DNA of 64,000 nucleotides from Actinernus sp. WN-2022 (lineage: Eukaryota; Cnidaria; Anthozoa; Actiniaria; Actinernidae). Below the pieces are notes generated by a model. That model was not told the DNA's origin, did no database searches, and worked only from the letters and a program-made list of their open reading frames with translations. Position 1 is the first letter of the stretch. The number at the start of each line of letters is the position of its first letter. Positions 55,580 through 64,000 of the stretch are shown in pieces. Location: the NCBI GenBank assembly GCA_030867875.1, contig JAOWCC010001501.1, forward strand, positions 27,122,001 to 27,186,000, given 5' to 3'. The translations under genes were made by a program, and so were the position numbers.

Positions 55580-57024
55580 GGGTCCTGAGAGACGTTCCGA
55601 TTGTTCAGACCTGCAGTTGTGAAGGTACCTAGCAACCCATGCAGAAATGCGTGCTTCTTAAGAACCTCATCCCAGTTGTCATTAGTCTCCACCGTAGTTG
55701 CTAGAACTTCCCTCACAAGCTTGGACTCCACCTCTGTTGCTACGCTGGGCTGTGTATGACAATCATCAGGCCAATGATCAGGAATCAACAGCCATTCTGG
55801 TCCCTTCCACCACATCTCAGGCATCTTGTTCACATCTCTTCCTCTACTACCAACGTCGACTGGGTTTTGATCGGTGTTCACATGCCTCCACTGGATGTAA
55901 CTCTTAGCCGTTATCTGTCGCACTCGATTTGCGACAAATTGCTTGTAGCTACCTCCTCCCCTAATCCAGTGTAGTGCTACAGTACTATCCAACCATCCGT
56001 AGACTTGTCTAACCGGATACCCGTGTAGTGTATCCTTAACGTTCTCCACAAGGTTGGCTGCCATGTGTGCAGATATAAGTTCCATTCGTGGAATGGTTAG
56101 GCCTTTCTTTGCAAGTCGCGATTTAGCTGCGACTAGTCCAGCGTTGATGCCAGACTCTTGGTGAACTACAACATACACTGCAGCTGCTGTCCCTACTCCA
56201 CTTGTATCTCCAAATGCATGTAGATAGATTGATTCAATACTCTCTCGAAAGGTGGCCAGACGGCGTGGCACCTCTACACTGTCCAGTAGGTTTCTCTCGA
56301 ACGTCTTCCATTGCCTCAGCATGTTCGGTGGTAGCTCTCCATCCCATGGTAGGTGTTGGTCACAGGTATCTCGGCACACAAATTTCCCCAACAATGCTAT
56401 GGGTGATACTAGTCCTAGGGGATCAAATATCGAAGCAAGAAATCGAATTATTTCTCTCTTTGATCCACCTGCAGCCTTCATTGGAAAGGTTACTCCCAAG
56501 GTATCATCAGCTTTGTTCCATACGAGTCCCAACATCTTTGTTTCATCTGCCTTCACTCCTAGCTGCTCCTTTGCATAACTCTGTTCCTCGTGATTAGAAT
56601 TACTGCTTGCTTCCAGCTCTGGTGCATTTGAATGCCACTTGTGTAGCTCAAACTTTGCCTCTCCAAACATTGTTACTGCCGTCTCTTTCAGCTTAAGTGT
56701 TCCGTCCAAGGTTTCTACCCCAGTGAGGACGTCATCTACATACAAACCCCTCCTGATCTCCTCTACCTCTCTGGGGTACTTGTTCTTGCAGTTCTCCCAA
56801 TGTTGTTCTACTGTTCCCCCCAACGGAAAGGGCGATTGGACTAGGCCAAACGAGACACGAGTGAATCTAAGGACTTCAACATCAGAGGGATCTTTATTCC
56901 TGATCCAGTGGAACCGCAAAGCATCTCGGTCTTCTTCACGTATGCACACCTGCAATAATGCCTGCTTGATATCTTCACAAAATGCCACCGGCTTAAACCG
57001 CATTCTCACAAGAACTCTCCACAA
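55576..57024 (-). pseudogene. BEL reverse transcriptase / RNase H (longest frame)
   Basis: 482 codons. RT motifs: KPVAFCEDIKQALLQVCI, TRVSFGLVQSPF and RRGLYVDDVLTG with the YVDD catalytic box. A17-type region: RFLASIFDPLGLVSP. RNase H: YLHAFGDTSGVGTAAAVY, PRMELISAHMAANLV and WLDSTVALHWIRG. The N-terminal RT motif lies in another frame at 57030-57160, so the polyprotein is broken. Confidence 0.85.
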
Positions 57025-57163
57025 CAGGTTATGTAAGGCCGGTCCTGTCTCGCTGATGCATCAAACACTATTCGCATTTTCGTGCTTTCGGCAGACTCTC
57101 GTATCACCGGCTTATGAGGTATGTAGAACTCTCTACCCTTAGCTACTTCACTCGCTCTTTCTA

Positions 57164-57541
57164 CTATACCCTTTGCTGATCCTGGATAACATCATCTGCA
57201 GTAGAAGTTCTTGTCAAGTAAACATTGTTACAGTTCACCTCTGCTCCTGGTGAAAGGATTGTCCAGCCAAAAGTTGTCAACTCTGCCACCGGCTCTCCAG
57301 GCTGTCCGACTCTTGGCCTTCTTCGCGTCTTAATGCTCGAGTACTCACTTGTACCAAGTACAAGGTGAATGGGAAGCTCGGTCTTATTATCCATATCATC
57401 CATAACGACTCTCTCCAGGTGCTGGTGTTGATCAATGATTTCAGCATACCTAGGATTTGGGAGCGACAGTAGGACTGCTCTATCTACCTTGCTTACTGAA
57501 ATAGCCAGGTGAAAGTCTTCCGTCAGGCTGGAAACTTTCAC
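57164..57541 (-). pseudogene. BEL protease-RT linker (DUF1758-like)
   Basis: 125 codons: EIIDQHQHLERVVMDDMDNK, LPIHLVLGTSEYSSIKT and VAELTTFGWTILSPG, matching the part after the protease active site in BEL/Pao. It ends in a premature stop before RT. Confidence 0.75.
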
Positions 57542-57550
57542 ACCAAATAT

Positions 57551-57757
57551 TTATATCTTCTGGTTAGTCGAATGCATCATCATATCGATCCGTTTAAACT
57601 CCTTTCGAATAGGTTGCTTATCAAGCCTACTTATTAACTCTGCTGAGGCATAAGAACTCCCAGCCCCAGAATCAAGCAATGCCCTGCACTTTATACCATC
57701 ATCCTTTACCACCACAACAGGGTATATTACTGCACCTTTAACAGTGGCTATCATCAT
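57551..57757 (-). pseudogene. BEL aspartic protease fragment
   Basis: 68 codons with KCRALLDSGAGSSYASAELI, holding the DSG active-site motif. A small deletion and stop near 57545 cut it off from the following frame. Confidence 0.75.
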
Positions 57758-57854
57758 TGGGTTTGGCTGTCGGTTTGAATCTCTATCACAAATCGAGGTA
57801 TGATGTTTGCCATTACACTTTTGACAGTTGCTCCTACTACGGCAGTCTGAGGCT

Positions 57855-58460
57855 CTATGTACAATTAAAACACAGCTTCTTGGTGCTCAACAGCTTCTTT
57901 CTTTCTTCCACACTTGTCACCTTCTCACAGTCAGTGGATTTATGATCATCTGCATTGCAATAAACACAAACCCTGGCCGGTTTCCCATCTGGTTGATTAG
58001 TTACGTTTGAAACACCTTTTCCCTCCTGGGTGGTCGGTATTGCATGCACTTGCTCGCCACATGCATTATCCGATGCTTGGTCATCTGTTGGCACTGGATT
58101 TCTCTCACACCACTTCCGCAAGGCCACAATCATTTGAGGAAATCCCCATTCCTGCCACTCGTCATCAGTCCTAACCAGATCTGCTCTAATCCCTGGCAGC
58201 TTATCAAGCGTCATGATTAGTCGGACATAACCATTTATCTCCCTGAGTTTGCCCATGGTTTCTAATGATTGTATGTTACTAACCAGTTTGTCATATAACC
58301 CGTGTACCTTCTTTGGTTGAGTACCATCGATGGTCTGAAGAGATATGATATTCTGGACGTGTGCATTTACAACTTCACTAGGCTTTCCATATTTGGACTT
58401 AAGTAGATGTTTGGCCCGCTCATATCCTTCTGTGGTGAATGGCAGTCCATCTATTGTCAT
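57855..58460 (-). pseudogene. BEL gag C-part with zinc knuckles
   Basis: 201 codons: LPFTTEGYERAKHLLKSKYG (DUF1759-like), then CVYCNADDHKSTDC and LCFNCT (CCHC knuckles, the second truncated by a stop). A frame break near 58470 separates it from the upstream gag (LPKLVISKFQGIHLDWRRFW, 58505-58620). Confidence 0.78.
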
Positions 58461-58880
58461 CTTGATTTTACTGAGGAATTAGTAACTCCCTCAGGTAGGA
58501 AAATTTGGCCACTTGTCCTATATCCGTCTGGTCAATCCCTGCTTCAAACTGGCTCCAAAATCTTCGCCAATCTAAATGTATACCTTGAAACTTAGATATC
58601 ACTAGCTTTGGAAGCTTGGCTTCTTGGTTTCTCTCCTTCCCTGGTTTCTCACGGATTTCGTATGACTTCCTATCGTATTGCTGCCTGACTTCTAACTTTG
58701 CCTGCTCATGGTGGATTTCTTGTTCATACTGCCTTTGCCTTTTCTGTTCTTCGGTCGCTTCTTAATTCTTCGTCCCTAATTTCTCGCTGTTCTCGTTCTC
58801 GCTGGTGTTTTATAGCGTCTTTCAATCCTTCCGTGGCTTCTTCATATACTGCTATTCCGCTCTCGATTTCCCAGCTCCAT

Positions 58881-59260
58881 TGGGCCATTCCATTTTATAT
58901 GCACACCCCCCCTATTGAGGGACTTGGATATCCTTGGGGGAGGGAGGGGGTAAAACTGACAAACATCCAGAGGGGGACGAGTAAAATATCCAAAGGGGTA
59001 GATATCCACACCAGGGATATCCTGGATGGTAGCCAGGATATAATATCCAACAGCCCCACCCCTATTGAGAAACTTGGATATCCTTGGGGGGAGAGGGGAA
59101 AATCCAAGAGGGCTGGAAAGGCTATCCAAGGGGGTCTGGAGAAACAGCGCCAAAAAAAAAGAAAAAAAACATCCAGAGGGGGTTGCCCAAAATTATATCC
59201 AAAGGGGTATAGAAGTGAATCCCTCAATAGGGGGGGTGTGTATATAAAATGGAATGGCCC
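58881..59260. mobile_element. TIR element inserted in BEL gag (380 bp)
   Basis: Ends GGGCCATTCCATTTTATATG and inverted TATATAAAATGGAATGGCCC, continuing through CACCCCCCCTATTGAGGGA. ATT lies on both sides, and removing the insert restores continuous gag codons (RKWSWEIES), so it is a 3-bp duplication. The phrase ATTGAG(G/A)(G/A)ACTTGGATATCC occurs twice (58917 and 59066), meaning an internal duplication. Confidence 0.75.
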
Positions 59261-59483
59261 ATTTCCTTACGTCATCTGGTTTGTCCCCGGCTTCTATTCT
59301 TAGTTCTTGCACTCTCGCTTTCAAGTCATGACTCTCGTCTATTTGGTTTTCGAAATTCTTCAGTTGGCGTTCCATGGCTTTCAACGATTTATTTTCTAGA
59401 ATTCTCGGTGTGTCATCCTGTGTGAACTTCAACAATTTAAGCTTACCATCAATTTTCTTGGATGCTTCTTCGACTGTCGCCAT
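59261..59483 (-). pseudogene. BEL gag N-terminus
   Basis: It starts MATVEEASKKIDGKLKLLKF and continues as a coiled-coil-like stretch (KSLKAMERQLKNFENQIDES) up to the nested insertion. This is typical of BEL gag N-termini, which begin with a short helical region. Confidence 0.65.
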
Positions 59484-59589
59484 CTCGAATTCGCTCGGCC
59501 CTCCGTTGATTTTGTAAACTCACTTGTTCTGAATTCGTAGAACGGTGTCCTGGCAGGGTCGCGACTTTGTCCGGGATTAAGTTTTCCGT

Positions 59590-59788
59590 TGGCTCCGACA
59601 ATTCTCACAGATTTGTTTCCCTGTAAAACCGAATAACAAACTCCAAACATTGGTTTTAGTCCGCCATATTTATTCCTCTTCTCATGCTCTCCTCTTACAT
59701 GTGACTAGTTTCCAGGCCTACCCCCGACTAGAGGGTTAGGAACGCCTGCTTATTTTTCACTTATTTCTACCGAAATATTCTCCACACA
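59590..59788 (-). repeat. BEL/Pao 5' LTR
   Basis: 199 bp matching 53902-54130 apart from an indel and scattered changes. It starts TGTGTGGAGAATATTTCGG in the element's sense. Promoter activity would drive minus-strand transcription. Confidence 0.85.
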
Positions 59789-59849
59789 GAATCGTTGCTG
59801 CAAGACTGATACTAACTAATCTGATTACACAATTAGGTCAGCTGACATT

Positions 59850-60235
59850 CGTAAGGAATTGTGCCGGTTGGGAAAGAAAGCTAAAAGCAAGGGCTATTAT
59901 GATGTACAAGACTGCAAATATAAACATAGCTCCCAGCTTTTATCTTTCTCAGTGATCTTTTTATAAAAGAATCTCACCACAATTGCTAACTTACATCATT
60001 TAAATGAACCTTTATATTGGGATACCAAGTCCTCGAACGTACAGAAGCACTAAACAGAAGTTTTTATTACAGTGGGGACAAAACTTGGAACTCTTTGCCC
60101 AGTTTTACAAGAGACAAATAGATTAAACATATTTCGAACGGAGCTCCAAGATATCGATATTTGTGGATTCATGGTCTGTTTATATTATATTTAACATAAG
60201 ATTTGTATTTATATTAGTCCATACGCCTGTTTAAA
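59850..60235 (+). pseudogene. LINE RT C-terminal fragment
   Basis: Plus-strand frames read AGWERKLKARAIMMYKTANI and, further on, FYYSGDKTWNSLPSFTRD. The WNSLP motif is typical of the C-terminal part of CR1/RTE-type LINE proteins. It has stops and a frame break and is older than or different from the LINE at 28600. Confidence 0.6.
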
Positions 60236-60259
60236 AAATATTTACTTATCGTAACGGTT

Positions 60260-60360
60260 CGCCTGGAAACCAAGTGTAACTTGAAGAGATCGAGTCCCGT
60301 GTTTAAATCACGCTAAATTCCAATTCGATCTGTGGATTAGCCGGGTCCTGACTTTGAATC
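60260..60360 (+). mobile_element. SINE fragment (body/tail)
   Basis: It contains AAATTCCAATTCGATCTGTG and GATTAGCCGGGTCCTGACTT, matching the middle of the SINE at 17441 in the sense direction. Confidence 0.6.
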
Positions 60361-60679
60361 ATTAAAGATTTATACCTAATGTTCTATAATTTCATTTTTA
60401 TGGAGGATGCAGATTTCCTAGCTAGAGACATTGGTAGCTTCTTCCACGCATTATCAATAAAACAAGGGCACCCAACGAAGTTTTCGGTTAAAAAGCTGTT
60501 CGGGAGAGTAAGTTAGCCTAAAACTTTCGGATTTGAAAAAATTGTCCCTAGAAAATTGTTTTCTGAAATACTGGCTAGAAAATTTGTTTTCAATCCCTAG
60601 AAAATTATAGAAGAAAAGGGAGACTAAAAGGTTTCCCCTAAAATATTCGTACGTCCCAATTCGTCTGATCGGGTGTTAC

Positions 60680-60890
60680 TAAAACGAGTAACGCAGTAAC
60701 GAGTAATGAGTAACGAAGTAACGGGAAAACGAGTAACGACCAAAAATTGCAAGAGGTAAAAAAATTAGAAACGAGTAACGACCAAAAATCGCAAGGGGTA
60801 AAAAATTATAAGAATTCTTTACAGAAAATATTTACAGAAAATTTACGGAGATACCAAGATATGGTGATACGGTGATACAGTGATACGAAG
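60680..60890 (+). repeat. Short tandem repeats (CGAGTAACG and GTGATACG)
   Basis: ACGAGTAACGACCAAAAATYG with CAAGRGGTAAAAAA occurs twice, preceded by AGTAACG iterations. It is followed by TACAGAAAATAT/TTACAGAAAAT and GGTGATACGGTGATACAGTG. Confidence 0.6.
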
Positions 60891-60960
60891 ATCTCACATT
60901 TCCTTTAAAAATTTTAAAATGGGGAAAAATATTTTCCAACAGAAATATAGTTTTGACTAG

Positions 60961-61024
60961 CCTGAATTTCAGCCGTCTCCTGCGGTTCGTTCCTCCGAAC
61001 CGGAGGAGATGGCTGAAATTCAGG
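60961..61024. repeat. 64-bp hairpin
   Basis: CCTGAATTTCAGCC faces GGCTGAAATTCAGG, with inner pairs TCTCC/GGAGA and CGGTTCG/CGAACCG. It is a compact stem that could be a MITE or a structured RNA. Confidence 0.55.
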
Positions 61025-61027
61025 ATA

Positions 61028-62380
61028 TTGCTAAGTTTTGGTAGCAATTTTTCACATACCAAAAACTGTCAAAAATGGAAGTTTTTAACCGGAAGTAAAA
61101 AGTTCTGTTTGATTGACAGCAGGTCAATTAACACATGACATGTGCTCACTCGCCCGTAACGACTAGCATAAATTCATTTCATGTTTATTGAGAAACGTTT
61201 TTCCACCCTCGATCCATTGTTTGTTGGTCTCATGTCTTCCAAAAGCAAGCAGGGCTAAATGCTCCAGCAGGATGCCCTTAGCTTGGAAAGAAGCAAAACA
61301 AGCTAGGCCAAACAATGCATACGACTACGAGCCTCGCAAAACCTACCCTGGATACCAGAGGCTCGAAATCGTCGGTTGAGCGAAGCGCGACCAGCTGAAA
61401 TCGAGCCTCGCAAAACAAAACTCCTTTGTGAATCATAACTCCTTCGATAGCGGCACATTACAGTATATCCGTACCTGAGCACCTCTGGAAACCCGAAAAG
61501 TTCAGACAGAGTGTCGAGTGGTCCACATCTGAACATAAAGAAGAATAGATAGGAACCAGCCGAGAGAAGATTTGTTTCCAAGAAAGCTTAGATGGAAACG
61601 TATTAAAACTCTGAATCGCTTGAAACCAACACCACGATCTCACTATTTGCTGTGCTGTTTCAGGACCTTTCAGACTCCTGCAAATCGCTGTCACTGGCAT
61701 TTAAGGCCTTTGATTTTTGTGCCCTCCTTTGTCATTTATAGGTGTTCACTTTGGCTTTGTCCCTCAAGGACTTTTCGTCTTTTCCATTTTCCAAGTCATA
61801 AGAAAACTAGCACCGGCTATTAAATTGTTCTCCATGCGGCGCGTAATCAACATTGCATCGTCGGGAAATCTTGCGCTATTTTCTACGCTTTCGATTTTCA
61901 ACCAAAATAGAGTTTTTAAAAAGCTTTAACTCAAGAAGAATTTATTCGATTTGTCTGAATTTTTTACAAAATGTCAATTGATATCTCTGCTGCAAATATT
62001 GTTGGGGAATTGGGAAATTCTAAAAAGAGAGCTCTTGACGGTGTTTCCCGCATATCTACTCGGATTATGTTTTCGCCTTTTCACCAAAAGCATAACTTTT
62101 GGCTAAATCGAATTTTGATATTCCCCTACACGTTTTGTAATACGATTCCTCCGAAATGCTAAAAAGCAATCACAAAATATTTTTGGAGTTGGAGGCTTGG
62201 AGCTACTGAAAACCATCTTACTAGTTCGGAGAAACGGGATCGCGGAAAATTTTCTAAATCCCCCCCCCCCCCCCCAAAAAAAAGAACAACAACAAAAACG
62301 AGCGAGCCAATATCACCCAGAAAAGAAATCAAGCAAGGGCGAAACTTTAAAAAAATCGTGCAAGGTTCTGATGCCAGAAC
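61028..62380. other. Mostly unassigned; two short direct repeats
   Basis: GAGCCTCGCAAAAC occurs at 61330 and 61403, about 73 bp apart. A poly-C run followed by A-rich sequence lies at 62257-62285. Open frames (for example 61572-61823, 61971-62162) have no recognisable domain. Confidence 0.35.
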
Positions 62381-63742
62381 TACGGTGGCCTGGAAGGGAC
62401 ATGGTCCTCTTTTTTCAATCCGCGACTTCTTTTTTTGCCCGCGACTTCTTTTTTCAATCCGCGACTTCTTTTTTCAATCCGCGACTTCTTTTTTTAATCC
62501 GCGACTTCTTTTTTTGCCCGCGACTTCTTTTTTCAATCCGCGACTTCTTTTTTCAATCCGCGACTTCTTTTTTCAATCTGCGACTTCTTTTTTGTTGTTG
62601 AATCCACGACTTCTTTTTTTGCCCGCGACTTTTTTTTTCAATCCGCGACTTCTTTTTTTGCAGGCGCCGTTTTTCTTATCCGGGACATTCTCTCCAATTA
62701 AACACGTGCTAATCCAGTTGACTGATCATGGCCGAGCGAAGTTTGGCAGAGGAAGATGCGACTAAAGAGGTAGCCCTTATTAATTAAACAGTGTCTTCTC
62801 AAGGCCGTTTTATACAGAAATTGGATGGTCCTTTCAAATACCCCTCTGCTCCGCAGGAAATCGGTCACCTGTTAATGATATATCGATGTAGGCACGCATT
62901 TACTGAGATTCCCGAATATGGAAAATGTTATTCGGATTTTGAGAATAAATATAAAGTTACTTATTGTAACCTGATAGCCAAGCACTTATATGGCCGAGAC
63001 AACTGGGGTGGTCATCTTGGCTGCCAAAACTTCAAAATGTTAAATAAAGCGAACATCTCATCCACTTCATTCGATTTCGAACTTCTGAATATTTATGAAG
63101 CGAAAAACATTTCACTTGTCACAAGTTTGTAACGCACAATATCATGCAGACCTGTGTGGGAAGGACTTAGGGTACGGACACAACATGTTAAAGAAACAGC
63201 TTTATATGATCGTATACGTATGGTTCAGAATTTAGACTTTTGATTCCAGTTTATATTTAGCTTCCATGCTGGAACCGTGGACAAGTAAGAGCTGCTAGGG
63301 TCGGGGAAACATTCAGCACAACACGTGTCAAACCTCGAGCATGCACTAGCTAATAACCATATAAACTATGAATATTTATGAGAACATTTGATGTACCGTA
63401 AACTATACGTCTTTGGATAACTTCTGTATAAAACGGCCTTGAGAAGACACTGTTTAATTAATAAGGGCTACCTCTTTAGCCGCATACTTCGCTCGGCCAT
63501 GATCAGTCAACTGGATTAGCACGTGTTTAATTGGAGAGAATGTCCCGGATAAGAAAAACGGCGCCTGCAAAAAAAGAAGTCGCGGATTGAAAAAAAAAGT
63601 CACGGGCAAAAAAAGAAGTCGCGGATTGAAATAAGAAGTCGCGGATCGAAAAAAGAAGTCGCGGATTGAAAAAAAAGGTCGCGGGCAAAAAAAGAAGTCG
63701 CGGATTGAAAAAAGAGGACGATGTCCCTTCCAGGCCACCGTA
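62381..63742. mobile_element. Foldback element with 20-bp tandem arrays in its TIRs (1.36 kb)
   Basis: Terminal TACGGTGGCCTGGAAGGGAC and its complement are flanked by CAGAAC at 62375-62380 and 63743-63748. Each arm then holds tandem GCGACTTCTTTTTTCAATCC units (about 13 left, about 8 right), followed by 180 bp of unique inverted sequence (GGCGCCGTTTTTCTTATCC, ACAGTGTCTTCTCAAGGCCG). The central 600 bp (62820-63423) is unique. Its frame 62791-63132 has no recognised domain. Confidence 0.75.
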
Positions 63743-63748
63743 CAGAAC

Positions 63749-64000
63749 CCAGCAACTGAGAAGTCGTAAAAAAATTTCGAACAAAAAAAACCGGGCCCCC
63801 TCTCCATCAATTTTCAAATGGTCCGTCCCTAAATCTAGTTGCCAATGACAATAAAGCTTTTAGCGTTAATTTCGTATGTGTGTTGCAAAAACGTTTCTTC
63901 AACAAGGGCAATAAAGTGGTTCAATGTTAAATGAGTAACGTTAAAAAGTTAACATTAAATAACAAAATAATCAGACAAAGGAGTCTTGCTGAAAGATAAT
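63749..64000. other. Right edge, nothing recognised
   Basis: AT-rich sequence without domain-bearing frames. Confidence 0.35.

Larger units (their letters stand above)
53902..59788 (-). mobile_element. BEL/Pao LTR retrotransposon, decayed
   Basis: Two LTRs flank gag with CCHC knuckles, an aspartic protease, RT/RNase H with a Pao-type A17 region, and an integrase with a DUF5641-like C-terminus, all on the minus strand in BEL order. Frame breaks occur in gag, between protease and RT, and within the integrase. A MITE-like element is inserted in gag. No target duplication was seen (TCCGT against GAATC), so the flanks may have rearranged. Confidence 0.88.

Noticed and set aside
53896..59793. 5-bp target duplication for the BEL element
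   Set aside because: The bases outside the two LTRs differ, so no duplication is claimed.
62400..62665. Evenly spaced ~20-bp repeats that look CRISPR-like
   Set aside because: Units are contiguous with no unique spacers, the genome is eukaryotic, and the array is part of an inverted-repeat transposon arm.
62197..62765. Frames encoding repeated FFFQSATS-type peptides
   Set aside because: Direct translation of the 20-bp tandem array; no start context or domain.

Overview
This is a eukaryotic, AT-rich, intron-rich window. Three points suggest a metazoan, most likely a marine invertebrate such as a cnidarian or sponge: the gene families (a Rab GTPase, a mitochondrial MGME1-type nuclease, an MCFD2/CGREF1-like EF-hand protein), the mobile elements (BEL/Pao, Ty3/gypsy, a CR1/L2-like LINE with a 2A-like motif, Maverick/Polinton-like remnants, a tRNA-derived SINE), and abundant TACATGTA palindromes. 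The species cannot be fixed from sequence alone.

Three host genes are supported. (1) On the plus strand, two exons (12619-12704, 15850-16289) encode the C-terminal part of an EF-hand protein whose Gln-rich tail runs into a (CAA)-type satellite. (2) On the minus strand, a complete four-exon Rab GTPase of 213 codons runs from 35471 down to 20180. It has Glu in place of the catalytic Gln and a non-standard C-terminus. (3) On the plus strand, a four-exon MGME1-like PD-(D/E)XK nuclease runs from 35776 (or 35734) to 42433, with an unusual C-terminal extension of about 130 residues. Genes 2 and 3 are divergent and share a promoter interval of about 260-300 bp. Every splice junction was checked by eye for GT/AG and phase.

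The rest is mostly repeats. Region 1-12300 holds long-TIR and foldback elements, a 2.1-kb element with eight copies of a 14-bp motif (5690-7817), and an asymmetric head/tail repeat family (8599-10399, nested in 4839-11320; third copy 25400-26510). The EF-hand intron holds a second, diverged motif-iterating element (13362-14818). The Rab introns carry a pogo-like element, several MITEs, and a 5.6-kb antisense LINE split by a 1.8-kb element with a perfect 9-bp target duplication. The MGME1 introns carry MITEs and a SINE. Region 42500-47270 is a decayed Maverick/Polinton-like virus-like block, followed by a rearranged gypsy element (47285-48543). Region 49100-53000 has MITEs and foldbacks. A decayed BEL/Pao element with two LTRs fills 53902-59788, and a foldback with 20-bp tandem arrays lies at 62381-63742.

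The two motif-iterating elements, the tandem-repeat-TIR elements and the head/tail family are the best candidates for something not well described.
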